A DNA stretch of 64,000 nucleotides, from NCBI RefSeq assembly GCF_009769735.1, contig NZ_WSRO01000002.1, forward strand, positions 8,915,001 to 8,979,000, written 5' to 3'. The notes below the pieces were generated by a model. That model was not told the DNA's origin. It saw only the letters and a program-made list of their open reading frames with translations, and searched no databases. The translations under genes and the position numbers were made by a program. The stretch's first letter is position 1; each line of letters starts with the position of its first letter. The stretch is from Streptomyces sp. BA2. GTDB lineage: Bacteria > Actinomycetota > Actinomycetes > Streptomycetales > Streptomycetaceae. Shown here piece by piece: positions 41,791-49,650 of this stretch.

Positions 41791-43155
41791 ATGCAGCACA
41801 CCCCTCAGGGCTCACCGGCGGTTTCACCGGGCCGCTCCGGCATCCGCCGGGCCTTCTTCGCCAGCCTCACCGGTACCGCTCTGGAGTGGTACGACTTCGC
41901 GGTCTACTCCGCCGCCGCGGCCCTCGTCTTCGGTGACCTCTTCTTCCCCTCGGAGGACCCCCTCACCGGCACCCTCCTGGCGTTCTCCACCTATGCCGTC
42001 GGCTACGTCTCGCGCCCCCTGGGCGGTTTCGTCTTCGGCCGCCTCGGCGACGTGATCGGCCGCAAGAAGGTCCTCATCGCCACCCTGGTCCTCATCGGCG
42101 CGGCCACGTTCCTCATCGGAGTCCTGCCCACCTACGGCACCGCGGGCATCACCGCCCCCATAGCCCTGGTCCTCCTGAGGTTCGCGCAGGGCGTCGGGGT
42201 CGGCGGCGAGTGGGGCGGCGCGGTCCTGCTGTCCAGCGAGTTCGGTGACCCACGCCGCCGCGGCTTCTACGCCTCGGCGGCACAGATCGGGCCGCCCGCC
42301 GGAAACCTCCTGGCCAACGGCGTGCTGGCCGCCCTGGGCGTGCTGCTCACCGAGGAGCAGTTCCTCTCCTGGGGCTGGCGCGTGGCCTTCCTGCTGTCGG
42401 GCGCCCTGGTCGCCTTCGGCCTCTGGATCAGGGCGAAGCTGGAGGAGACCCCCGTCTTCAAGGCCATGGAAGCCGAGGAATCCCGGCCCCAGGCGCCGAT
42501 CCGCGAGGTCTTCACCACCCAGCCCCGCGCCCTGTGCGCCGCGATCCTCAGCCGGGTCGCCCCCGACGTGCTGTACGCGATGTTCACCGTGTTCGTCCTC
42601 ACCTACGCCACCGACGAACTGGGCATGACGCGTGGCTCCGCCCTGACGGCCGTCCTGGTCGGCTCCTTCCTGCAGATCTTCCTCATCCCCCTGGCCGGCG
42701 CACTCTCCGACCGGGTCAACCGGCGTCTGCTGTACGGCTGTTCCGCCATCGCCGCGGGGGTGTGGCCGTTCGTGTTCTTCCTCGTGGTCGACGGCGGAAG
42801 CTGGATCCCGCTGGTGTGCGGCGTGGTGGTGGCCCTGGCCATCCACTCCTTCATGTACGGCCCGCAAGCGGCCTTCGTCGCCGAGCAGTTCTCGCCCCGC
42901 CTGCGCTACACGGGCTCATCGCTCGCCTACACTCTCGCGGGCCTCATCGGCGGAGCGGTCGCTCCGCTGCTGTTCACCGCCCTGCTCAGCTCGTACGGCA
43001 GCTGGGTCCCGCTGGCGCTCTACCTCGCCGTCGCGGCTGCCGTGACCGTCATCGGTCTCTGCCTGGGGAGGGACTCCGCCCACGCCGAGAAGGAGGACGA
43101 GCTGCTCGCCGCCCCCGCCACCCCGAAGGCCGCCCCCGCCGCCCGCGTTCCGTAA
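41791..43155 (+). CDS. MFS transporter, metabolite:H+ symporter (MHS) family
   Basis: A 454-residue, 12-helix transporter of the MHS/shikimate-alpha-ketoglutarate type: ALEWYDFAVYSAAA in the first helix, then RPLGGFVFGRLGDVIGRKK (signature loop) and GVGVGGEWGGAVLL. These import organic acids, betaines or similar catabolic substrates with protons. It is followed after 58 bp by a nitrilase-family hydrolase and is divergent from DUF2848, so it probably brings in the substrate of the local pathway. Confidence 0.92.
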   Translation: MQHTPQGSPAVSPGRSGIRRAFFASLTGTALEWYDFAVYSAAAALVFGDLFFPSEDPLTGTLLAFSTYAVGYVSRPLGGFVFGRLGDVIGRKKVLIATLVLIGAATFLIGVLPTYGTAGITAPIALVLLRFAQGVGVGGEWGGAVLLSSEFGDPRRRGFYASAAQIGPPAGNLLANGVLAALGVLLTEEQFLSWGWRVAFLLSGALVAFGLWIRAKLEETPVFKAMEAEESRPQAPIREVFTTQPRALCAAILSRVAPDVLYAMFTVFVLTYATDELGMTRGSALTAVLVGSFLQIFLIPLAGALSDRVNRRLLYGCSAIAAGVWPFVFFLVVDGGSWIPLVCGVVVALAIHSFMYGPQAAFVAEQFSPRLRYTGSSLAYTLAGLIGGAVAPLLFTALLSSYGSWVPLALYLAVAAAVTVIGLCLGRDSAHAEKEDELLAAPATPKAAPAARVP

Positions 43156-43213
43156 CCTCAGCGCTTCCGCCCCCTCCGCCCCTACCCCTCCCGACTCCGA
43201 AAGGCGACCCACC

Positions 43214-44017
43214 GTGCGCATCGCACTGAGCCAGCTCACCACCGGCCCCGAGCCCCGCGAGAATCTCACCCTCATCGAGGAATGGACCTCACGCGCGGCG
43301 GACGCCGGCGCGGACATCGTCGTGTTCCCCGAGGCATCGATGGCCTGCTTCGGCACCCCTCTGGCGCCGCTCGCCGAACCCCTGGACGGCCCCTGGGCCA
43401 CCAAGGTCCGCGCCATCGCCGAGGCGGCGGGCATCACCGTTGTGGCGGGCATGTTCACCCCGGCTCCCGGCGGCCGGGTGGCCAACACCCTGCTGGCCAC
43501 CGGCCGTGGCGTCGAAGCGACGTACGACAAGATCCATCTCTACGACGCGTTCGGCTACGCCGAGTCGGACTCCGTGGCCGCCGGATCGCGGATCGTCACC
43601 ATCGACGTGGACGGCGTACGTCTGGGCCTGGCCACGTGTTACGACGTGCGCTTCCCGGAGCTGTTCCGGGCCCATGCCGACGCGGGGGCCATCGCGACCC
43701 TCCTGTCGGCCTCCTGGGGAGCGGGCCCCGGCAAGGTCGATCAGTGGGAGCTGCTGGTGCGGGCCCGCGCGCTGGACGCCACGCTGTGGGTCGCGGCCGT
43801 CGACCAGGCGGACCCGGCCGCCGGGGGAGTCGCGGCCGGGGGTGCGGCGCCCACCGGAGTGGGGCACAGCATGCTCGTCGGCCCCGACGGAACCGTACGC
43901 CACCGTCTGGGGGCCGAGCCGGAACTCACGCTGGTCGAGGTGGACGCCGAGGAGGTCGCGGCGGTCCGCAAGAACATCCCGGTGTTGGCCAACCGCAGGC
44001 TGGGGGAGCCGCGCTGA
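43214..44017 (+). CDS. Carbon-nitrogen hydrolase (nitrilase superfamily amidase)
   Basis: A 267-residue hydrolase with the catalytic triad Glu40 (VVFPEAS), Lys106 (YDKIHL) and Cys142 (ATCYDVRFPEL). The size fits amidase-type branches such as omega-amidase/Nit2 or deaminated-glutathione amidase. It is in an operon with the MHS transporter. A GTG start at 43214 is used after a purine-rich CGAAAGGCGA element. A strong hairpin follows. Likely deamidates the imported compound. Confidence 0.9.
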   Translation: MRIALSQLTTGPEPRENLTLIEEWTSRAADAGADIVVFPEASMACFGTPLAPLAEPLDGPWATKVRAIAEAAGITVVAGMFTPAPGGRVANTLLATGRGVEATYDKIHLYDAFGYAESDSVAAGSRIVTIDVDGVRLGLATCYDVRFPELFRAHADAGAIATLLSASWGAGPGKVDQWELLVRARALDATLWVAAVDQADPAAGGVAAGGAAPTGVGHSMLVGPDGTVRHRLGAEPELTLVEVDAEEVAAVRKNIPVLANRRLGEPR

Positions 44018-44043
44018 GCGACAGGGGCAGCAACTCCCGTTCC

Positions 44044-44076
44044 CCGTAGGGCCGGAGGGGCGCTCCGGCCCTACGG
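44044..44076. terminator. Strong bidirectional hairpin
   Basis: A perfect 14-bp stem (44044-44057 with 44063-44076) and 5-base loop lies between the nitrilase-family gene and the convergent GntR gene, positioned to end transcription from both sides. Confidence 0.85.
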
Positions 44077-44104
44077 CCGCCCAGAACCCCACAACTGCGC
44101 CCGC

Positions 44105-44752
44105 TCATCCGGCGAGCAGCACCTTCAGCGTCGACTCCAGGTGGCTGTCGATCGCGGCGCAGGCCGCTTGGGCGTCACCGGCCGCGAGGGCGTCCACGAT
44201 CGCCCGGTGCTCGTCGAGCACCGCTTCCTGACGGCCCTGCTGGTTGTAGAGGGCCACGACACCCGCCCGCACCTGGCGGCTGCGCAGCCCTTCGTAATGC
44301 CGGTCCAGCAGTGAGTTGCCCACGGCCGAGACGAGCGACGCGTGGAAGAGGTGGTCCACATCGATGAACTCCTTGGCCTGGTCGGGGCCGCTCAGCGCGC
44401 GCTGCCTCTCCAGGCATGCGCCCAACTCCCGCACCGGAGCCCGGCCCGTGCCGATGACGTGCTGCGCCGCGTACCGCTCGACGATCCCGCGGAGCTGCAT
44501 CAGCTCGCTGATCTCACGCCCCGACAGCGGCGCAACCCGCGCACCGCGTTTGGGCACCAAGTCGACCAGGTCCTCGGCGGCCAGAAGGAGCAGCGCCTCG
44601 CGGATCGGGGTGCGCGAGACACCGATGCGATCGGCGATGTCCTGCTCCGAGAGGAACTCACCCTGCATCGCCGGGTCCGTCAGCACCGTCTCCTTGAGGT
44701 ACGCGTACGCCTTCTCCCGACCCGACGCCACCACTACCCCCAGAGATCGCAT
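44105..44752 (-). CDS. GntR-family regulator, FCD (FadR-type) ligand domain
   Basis: A 215-residue regulator with an N-terminal winged helix (LSEQDIADRIGVSRTPIREALLLL) and a C-terminal FCD domain (residues about 85-210; DHLFHASLVSAVGN and DEHRAIVDAL supply likely metal/ligand histidines). A copy of the GCATAC...TGTATAC operator overlaps the ATG, so it is autoregulated if that start is correct; GTG codons a few residues downstream have a GGGGG site and are alternative starts. It very likely controls the DUF2848/transporter divergon upstream. Confidence 0.88.
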   Translation of the reverse strand: MRSLGVVVASGREKAYAYLKETVLTDPAMQGEFLSEQDIADRIGVSRTPIREALLLLAAEDLVDLVPKRGARVAPLSGREISELMQLRGIVERYAAQHVIGTGRAPVRELGACLERQRALSGPDQAKEFIDVDHLFHASLVSAVGNSLLDRHYEGLRSRQVRAGVVALYNQQGRQEAVLDEHRAIVDALAAGDAQAACAAIDSHLESTLKVLLAG

Positions 44753-44765
44753 ACACCTTGTATAC
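44749..44765. promoter_or_regulatory. GntR operator at its own promoter
   Basis: GCATACACCTTGTATAC matches the left part of the operator at 41712-41728 in 14 of 17 positions, with the same spacing between GCATAC and GTATAC. The right flank is degenerate. Confidence 0.7.
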
Positions 44766-45034
44766 GGAAGTTACCACGAAGCGGCGGAACGGACAGCGGC
44801 TACAACTGGAGAGCGGCTACAACTAGTGCCCCTGGGCGCGGTTCAGCCCGCCAGAGCAGGGAACGCCGCACGAGAGGGTGCCGAGGGCCCTCCGGGCACC
44901 GTCCCGAACAGGGGACGCGCACCCCTGGGTGCCTGTCGAGGGAGTGCGTCCCGCTGGGGGAGAGGGGAGCTCGCCCGCGCGGGGCGCACGCAGCCGTCGC
45001 CGGGAACCTTCGCGGTAGCCGGGCCGGCGCGGCC
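44766..45034. other. Non-coding interval after the GntR promoter
   Basis: No convincing gene in about 270 bp. It contains a duplicated AGCGGCTACAACT (44795-44807 and 44812-44824, 17-bp period) and a self-complementary GGTGCC/GAGGGCCCTC/GGGCACC element near 44875-44900 that may be a terminator-like hairpin. Nothing else recognised. Confidence 0.5.
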
Positions 45035-45743
45035 TCACATCCGGGATCTCAGTACGTCGACCTCGCAGCCCGGCGTGAACGGGTCGAAGCCGTGCTCGAC
45101 CAGCCAGCGAACCCCCAGCAGGCTGCGCAACGACCACCACGCGCGGATCACGTCGAGGTCGGCGTCGGTGCCGTAGCCGGCGACGACGTCGTCGAGGTGC
45201 TCCTCGTGTCCGAGCGTCAAGGTGGCGAGGTCGAACAGGGCGTCACCCTGGCCCGCCTCGGACCAGTCGATGATGCCGGTGACCTCGTCGCCGTCGAGGA
45301 ACACGTGGGCGATCTGCAGGTCGCCGTGCGTGAACATCGGAGTCCACGGCCGGAGCGCGGCCTCGGCGACCTGGCGGTTGCGGGTGACCAGGTCGGCGGG
45401 CAGGACGCCGTTCGTCACGAGCCACTCGCACTCGCCGTCGAGGTCCGCCGCCAACTCGTCGAGGTCCCGGCCCGCACGGCCGGGCCGGGGCGGCAATGGC
45501 GCGTCGTGCAACTTCCGGATGGCGGCACCCGCCGAGGCGGCCGAGCGTCGTCCCCGGGACCGCGGCGATCGCGAGCACGGGCGGTTTGCGCCACAGGATT
45601 TCGGGAGTCGGGACCGGCGCCAGGGCCATCGCCTCGACCTCGACGTCGATGCGTGCCTGATCGGCGTCCACCTTCAGGAACACGTCGCCGACGCGCAAGG
45701 TCGCGCGCTCGGAATGGGCGACGACGACGTTGACCTCATCCAT
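45035..45743 (-). pseudogene. Aminoglycoside-phosphotransferase-like kinase, frameshifted
   Basis: The N-terminal lobe (DEVNVVVAHSERATLRVGDVFLKVDAD, then VPGTTLGRLG) reads in one frame; ASAGAAIRKLHDAPLPP and the catalytic lobe with FTHGDLQIAHVFLDGDEVTGIIDWSEAGQGD (Brenner loop HGDL-x5-8 and DFG-like IDW) read in another. The switch is near 45530-45550 and needs one extra base or a deletion of 2 (3n+2). The C-terminal half could not start on its own well. The intact protein would be a phosphotransferase of the APH family, with antibiotic or small-molecule kinase roles. Confidence 0.78.
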
Positions 45744-45960
45744 GGCGACCACTATCCCGGATGACCCGTCCACGGCGCCGAGAATATTGCGTGCGGTCAC
45801 GGCAGCCTGGGCCGGTCATCCGGGAGCCCGACGAGGGGCTCGGGCACGTCCGGCACCCACGGGGCCGGGATCCTCCAGTGGCGGGGCGAAAGAAGCGTGC
45901 ATAGAACGGGAGACACGATCACGTGCGGGACGAAGGTCCCGCTGGAATGGAGAAGCGAAA

Positions 45961-47151
45961 ATGGCCGCTGAGTCATTCTCTGCCGCGGGGGACACTTCCG
46001 GGACCGGCGAACCTCTGGTGTCGACGTCGGTTCACTGGGGCACCGCGCAGCTCGGCGCCCCACCCGCCCACCAGCCCGCCCCGTGGCCGCAAGCATTCGA
46101 CCACGACACCGACGACATGTCCCCGGAATGGAACGCGCACGCCGACGATGACGACGGACCTCCGCGAGAGGCGTCCGACATCGACGAAGAACTCTCGGCG
46201 CAGGCGGCGCCAGGCCCGGACGAGGACGCGGTGGAGGAGCTGATACGCGTCGCCGTGGTGTCCAGGCCCCTGGATGACGTGGTTGACCTCGTCACCCTCC
46301 TGGAGCAGTCACCTGACGGCGTGACAACAGCCGCCTCAGTGCTCCGCCTGGCTGCCGTGGCCCGCTCCGTCGACGATGTCACCCGGCTGGTGGAACTGTT
46401 GGGCCCGCCCGAGCACCCCGCCGAGCACATGGACGAGGCCATTCGGCACGCCGCCGAGGAACGGCCCGTTCCGGAGGTCGGCCGTCTCGTCCATCTGCTG
46501 TCCCGCCCTCCGCACGATCCGCACAGCGGCGCCGAGGCGGTGCACGCCGCAGGCACGACCCGATCCGTCGAGGATCTGATGCAGTTGATCGGCAGCCTCA
46601 GGGAACACAGGGAGGCCGACAACGCCGATGCCGTGGCCCCGCCCATGCCGCTCGCGCCGCCGGCCGAGGCAGCCGACCCTTCATCGGCGCCGGCTGCTGA
46701 GGCCACTGAAGCCACAAAGGCGGCAGAGGCCGCGGAGGCACAGGCCAAGACACCCCTGGTGTGGCTGCGTCGCGTGGCAGGCGTACTTCTTCTGCTCTGC
46801 GCGGCGGCTCATTTCCCGCTGAACTGGTCGGACGCGCCCACCCTCGGTCTCTTCGCCGCGCTCGGCGTCTGCGTCGTCTGCGCTGTGGTGGGCGCGGCGC
46901 TGTGCTTCAGCCGGTCGCCGATCGTGGCCGTGGCGAGCACCTTGGTCGCCGGCGCGCTGACTGTCGGCCACCTCGTGGACGATCGGGTCAACTCCACGAC
47001 GCTCGCCTACGTGTTGCGGCCCGACGGGGTGGCGGCACCGCTGCCGACTCTGTCGGCGGTGGCCGCTGCGTTGGCCTCACTGCTGGTCGTGGCGCTCACG
47101 ATCGCCGGCATCAGGGCCGCGGCCAACCGTAGGCCCGCCCCGCGTTTCTAG
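45961..47151 (+). CDS. Membrane protein with four 33-residue helical repeats
   Basis: A 396-residue protein, ATG after GGAGAAG. Residues 1-90 are acidic and disordered. Four units of exactly 33 residues start at 101, 134, 167 and 200: SRPLDDVVDLVTLL, ARSVDDVTRLVELL, ERPVPEVGRLVHLL, TRSVEDLMQLIGSL. An Ala/Glu-rich linker follows and about four transmembrane helices occupy residues 270-390. The repeats suggest an alpha-solenoid surface on the cytoplasmic side. No family name can be given with confidence. A very strong hairpin terminates it. Confidence 0.75.
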   Translation: MAAESFSAAGDTSGTGEPLVSTSVHWGTAQLGAPPAHQPAPWPQAFDHDTDDMSPEWNAHADDDDGPPREASDIDEELSAQAAPGPDEDAVEELIRVAVVSRPLDDVVDLVTLLEQSPDGVTTAASVLRLAAVARSVDDVTRLVELLGPPEHPAEHMDEAIRHAAEERPVPEVGRLVHLLSRPPHDPHSGAEAVHAAGTTRSVEDLMQLIGSLREHREADNADAVAPPMPLAPPAEAADPSSAPAAEATEATKAAEAAEAQAKTPLVWLRRVAGVLLLLCAAAHFPLNWSDAPTLGLFAALGVCVVCAVVGAALCFSRSPIVAVASTLVAGALTVGHLVDDRVNSTTLAYVLRPDGVAAPLPTLSAVAAALASLLVVALTIAGIRAAANRRPAPRF

Positions 47152-47160
47152 GCCCCGTGC

Positions 47161-47206
47161 CGGACCGCGCCGCGTCGAGGAGCAGTCCTCGACGCGGCGC
47201 GGTCCG
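47161..47206. terminator. Exceptionally long perfect hairpin
   Basis: A perfect 21-bp stem (47161-47181 with 47186-47206) with loop GCAG, ten bases after the membrane protein stop. It also lies just after the end of the convergent Rrf2 fragment. Confidence 0.9.
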
Positions 47207-47214
47207 TGCGTGCC

Positions 47215-47475
47215 TCAGCCTCCGGAGCCGTTCGCCGCGTTGAGCCACGTGCCGATGGCCGGGAGAGCCTGGGGTCCGCTGTCCTGTTCCACCGACCGCG
47301 CCCTGGTCAGGACGTATCCGCCCGTCTTGCCCTGGATGGACTTCACCAGGTCCGCCCGGGAGAGGGCCTGCATCTGCTTGGCCAGATAGCTGGGCGAGGC
47401 GTCGTGCAGCTGCGCCAGTCGGGCAGCCGGGACCGGCTCGGTTGCCGCGGTGTCTGGCAGGGGCGCTCGGCTCAC
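47215..47475 (-). pseudogene. Rrf2-family regulator fragment
   Basis: Eighty-six codons carrying the central winged-helix core of an Rrf2 regulator: VPAARLAQLHDASPSYLAKQ, then ALSRADLVKSIQGKTGGYVL. The usual first 35-40 residues with the opening helix and the C-terminal Cys-containing or dimerisation helix are missing; the end (RSVEQDSGPQALPAIGTW) does not match the family. It is divergent from a dead NmrA gene, with which an intact Rrf2 protein would normally pair. Confidence 0.7.
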
Positions 47476-47489
47476 AGGAGGGCAGGATC

Positions 47490-48230
47490 ATGAACATCAC
47501 GGTCATCGGCGGCACCGGACTGATCGGCTCCCAGCTCGTCTCCCGGCTTCGCGAGGCAGGACACGAGGTGGTCGCCTCGTCCCTGTCGACCGGAGTCGAC
47601 CTGCTCACCGGCGAGGGCCTCGACGAGGCGCTCAAGGGCGCGGACACGCTCGTCAACGTGTCGAACTCGCCCACGTTCGACGAAGCCTCCCTGGACTTCT
47701 TCCGCACCACCATGGGGCACCTGCTCGACGCGGGGGAGCGCGCGGGCGTCCGCCATCAGGTCGTCCTCTCCATCGTCGGAGTCGACCAGGTGCCGCAGCT
47801 GGACTACTACCGCGCGAAGGCCCTCCAGGAGGACCTGCTGCGGCGCGGACCCACCGCGTACTCGATCGTGCGTGCCACTCAGTTCTTCGAGTTCATGGAC
47901 GCGGCCATGTCCTGGACCGCCGACGACCGGACCGTCCGGCTGCCCGCCACGCCCATCTAGCCCGTCGCGGCAGCCGAGGTGGTCCAGGCCCTCGCCGACG
48001 TCGGCACCGGCACACCGCTCAACGGCACGCTCGACGTCGCAGGACCCGATGTCTTCGCGTTCGACGAGCTCGGCCGACTGACGCTGTCGGCCCGGAAGGA
48101 CGCCCGCACCGTCGTCACCGACGAGAAGGCGGGCATGTTCGGGGCCGTCGACGGCGACGTCCTTGTCGCGCGACCTGACGCGCGCGTGGCCTCCACCCGC
48201 TACGAGGAGTGGCTCGGCGCTTCTCGCTGA
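47490..48230 (+). pseudogene. NmrA-like NAD(P)-binding protein, in-frame TAG
   Basis: A 247-codon SDR-type reading frame with GGTGLIG dinucleotide motif at the N-terminus, opened by ATG at 47490 after GGAGGG. The coding pattern continues in the same frame on both sides of a TAG at 47958-47960 (RLPATPI, stop, PVAAAEVVQALADVG). Family members have a Gln at this place (TPIQPVA), so a single C-to-T change of CAG explains it. The product would be cut to about 156 residues. Confidence 0.85.
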
Positions 48231-48313
48231 ACCCCAGACCCGGCGCAGGGCGCAGGGCCCTCCCGCGTACCCTTCCACGCAGACATCTGGCAGTCAGGTA
48301 CGGGGGAGAAGTC

Positions 48314-48496
48314 ATGGCACTGGAAATGCGTGAACGTTGCGAGCGCTGCGAAAGCGCGGCTCTGCCGTGGGACGGGCCTGCCAAGATCTGTTCCTACGAG
48401 TGCACCTTCTGCGAACCGTGCGCCGAGGCCATGCGAGATGTCTGCCCCAACTGCGGCGGACAGCTTGTCACCCGCCCCACTCGCGCCCAGACCTGA
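48314..48496 (+). CDS. DUF1272 family zinc-ribbon-like protein
   Basis: A complete 60-residue protein, ATG at 48314 after GGGGGAGAAG. It has four CxxC-type pairs (CERC; YECTFCEPC; CPNCGG), matching the DUF1272 family, with the typical MALEMRERCE N-terminus and a short basic tail. Zinc binding is expected; role unknown. Confidence 0.88.
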   Translation: MALEMRERCERCESAALPWDGPAKICSYECTFCEPCAEAMRDVCPNCGGQLVTRPTRAQT

Positions 48497-48516
48497 CCTG
48501 GCCCCGGGGCAGCCGG

Positions 48517-48591
48517 TCAGGGCCAGGCCATGAGCAGCATCGCCACGGTCACCATGCCGAGCAGCCCGACATAGGCCCAGGCATGGATGCG
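48517..48591 (-). pseudogene. C-terminal remnant of a membrane protein
   Basis: A 24-codon tail on the minus strand, RIHAWAYVGLLGMVTVAML then LMAWP and stop, is a single clean transmembrane helix. It joins abruptly to an unrelated remnant at about 48592, showing that a deletion removed the rest of the gene. Confidence 0.5.
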
Positions 48592-48596
48592 GTCGG

Positions 48597-48722
48597 GGCT
48601 ACCCGAGCGAGGTCAGCGGCCGCATCGGCTACGCCTCTCCGGCAGCGTTCACCGCCGCATTCACCCGCGCCTTCGGCACGCCCCCGTCCCGCTTCACCGC
48701 GAGGGCCCCAAAGCCCATCTGA
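48597..48722 (+). pseudogene. C-terminal remnant of an AraC-family regulator
   Basis: About 41 codons ending in TGA encode GRIGYASPAAFTAAFTRAF then GTPPSRF, the second helix-turn-helix of AraC proteins. Upstream sequence belongs to another remnant on the other strand. The rest of the gene is gone. Confidence 0.7.
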
Positions 48723-49086
48723 CGTGCACGTTCGCCGAGAATGCGCTGGCAGCGGTGTCGAGCGCGGTCGTCTACCCCTGGGACGCCATTTCCAAGCTCC
48801 GCGTTGCGGCCGAACACCGCTCTGGCTGTGAGCCCACCCATAGGAGCCACGTCACATGCTAACGACGGTAGTAGACCCGTCGGGGCGCCCATGGAAGGGC
48901 GTGAGCTTCCTGCGCGGGCGTCTGACCAGGGCGTCCTGCGTACCGGGGTAGTACGTCACATCATTGCGCCCAGCTCCGGCCACCGCTAACCCTTGCTGAA
49001 GTTCCGGAGAGCCGGGACCGATCGGGCGAAATCGCCCGCTTGGCCCGAGCCCCCCAAAACACTTCGCATTGGAGAGTCACCCCCGC
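48723..49086. other. Long untranslated leader of the transglycosylase gene, possible structured RNA
   Basis: No gene is supported in these 364 bp. A clear hairpin CGGGCG-AAAT-CGCCCG lies at 49023-49038. GCTAACCC near 48987-48994 and GCCCAGCTCCGG-type sequence before it weakly resemble the 3' conserved part of c-di-AMP (ydaO) riboswitches, which precede cell-wall hydrolases in Streptomyces. I cannot trace the matching 5' half with confidence. Confidence 0.3.
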
Positions 49087-49596
49087 ATGGCCATTACTCA
49101 GACGCAGACCAAGCCCGGCCGCACCACCCGACTGCGCAAGATCTCCGTCGCCGGTATCGCCACCGCTGGTGCCGCTGCCGCCGCCCTCACGCTGGTGCCC
49201 TCGCAGGCCCACGCCGCCGAGCCGACCGCGGCGAGCAAGAAGGTCTCCCAGGCCGCCGCGGCCGACAAGAACTACGCTGACAACCTCGACGGCTGGATCA
49301 AGGAGTCCCTGGACATCATGAAGTCCAAGGGCATCCCCGGCTCCTACGAGGGTCTGCACCGCAACATCATGCGCGAGTCCGCCGGTGACCCGAACGCCCA
49401 GAACGGCTGGGACGTGAACGCGCAGAACGGCACCCCTTCCAAGGGGCTCCTCCAGGTGATTCAGCCGACCTTCGACGCCTACCACGTGTCGGGCACCCCC
49501 AATAACCTGACCGACCCCGTCGCCAACATCACCGCGGCCGCCAACTACGCCGCCGACAAGTACGGCTCGATCGACAACGTCGACTCCGCCTACTGA
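49087..49596 (+). CDS. Secreted lytic transglycosylase (SLT domain)
   Basis: A 169-residue secreted enzyme. The signal peptide runs to about residue 43 (ending SQAHA). The small SLT-type domain holds the catalytic Glu97 in NIMRESAGDPNAQN, followed by NGTPSKGLLQVIQPTF and the conserved NITAAANYAADKYG. It cleaves peptidoglycan glycan strands with formation of anhydro-muramic acid. It is preceded by a 300+ bp leader and followed by an LCP-family gene, forming a cell-wall unit. Confidence 0.9.
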   Translation: MAITQTQTKPGRTTRLRKISVAGIATAGAAAAALTLVPSQAHAAEPTAASKKVSQAAAADKNYADNLDGWIKESLDIMKSKGIPGSYEGLHRNIMRESAGDPNAQNGWDVNAQNGTPSKGLLQVIQPTFDAYHVSGTPNNLTDPVANITAAANYAADKYGSIDNVDSAY

Positions 49597-49650
49597 GCCA
49601 CCGGTCGACCAACCCACTGAGCTCTACCGGTCAACGAGAAGGGGCAGCGC

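Noticed and set aside
43160..43212. Terminator between transporter and nitrilase-family gene
   Set aside because: Only a pyrimidine-rich stretch without a stem is present, so the two genes are taken as one operon.
48741..48989. Small protein in the transglycosylase leader
   Set aside because: Composition unlike a real coding frame and no ribosome site; the region reads better as untranslated leader.
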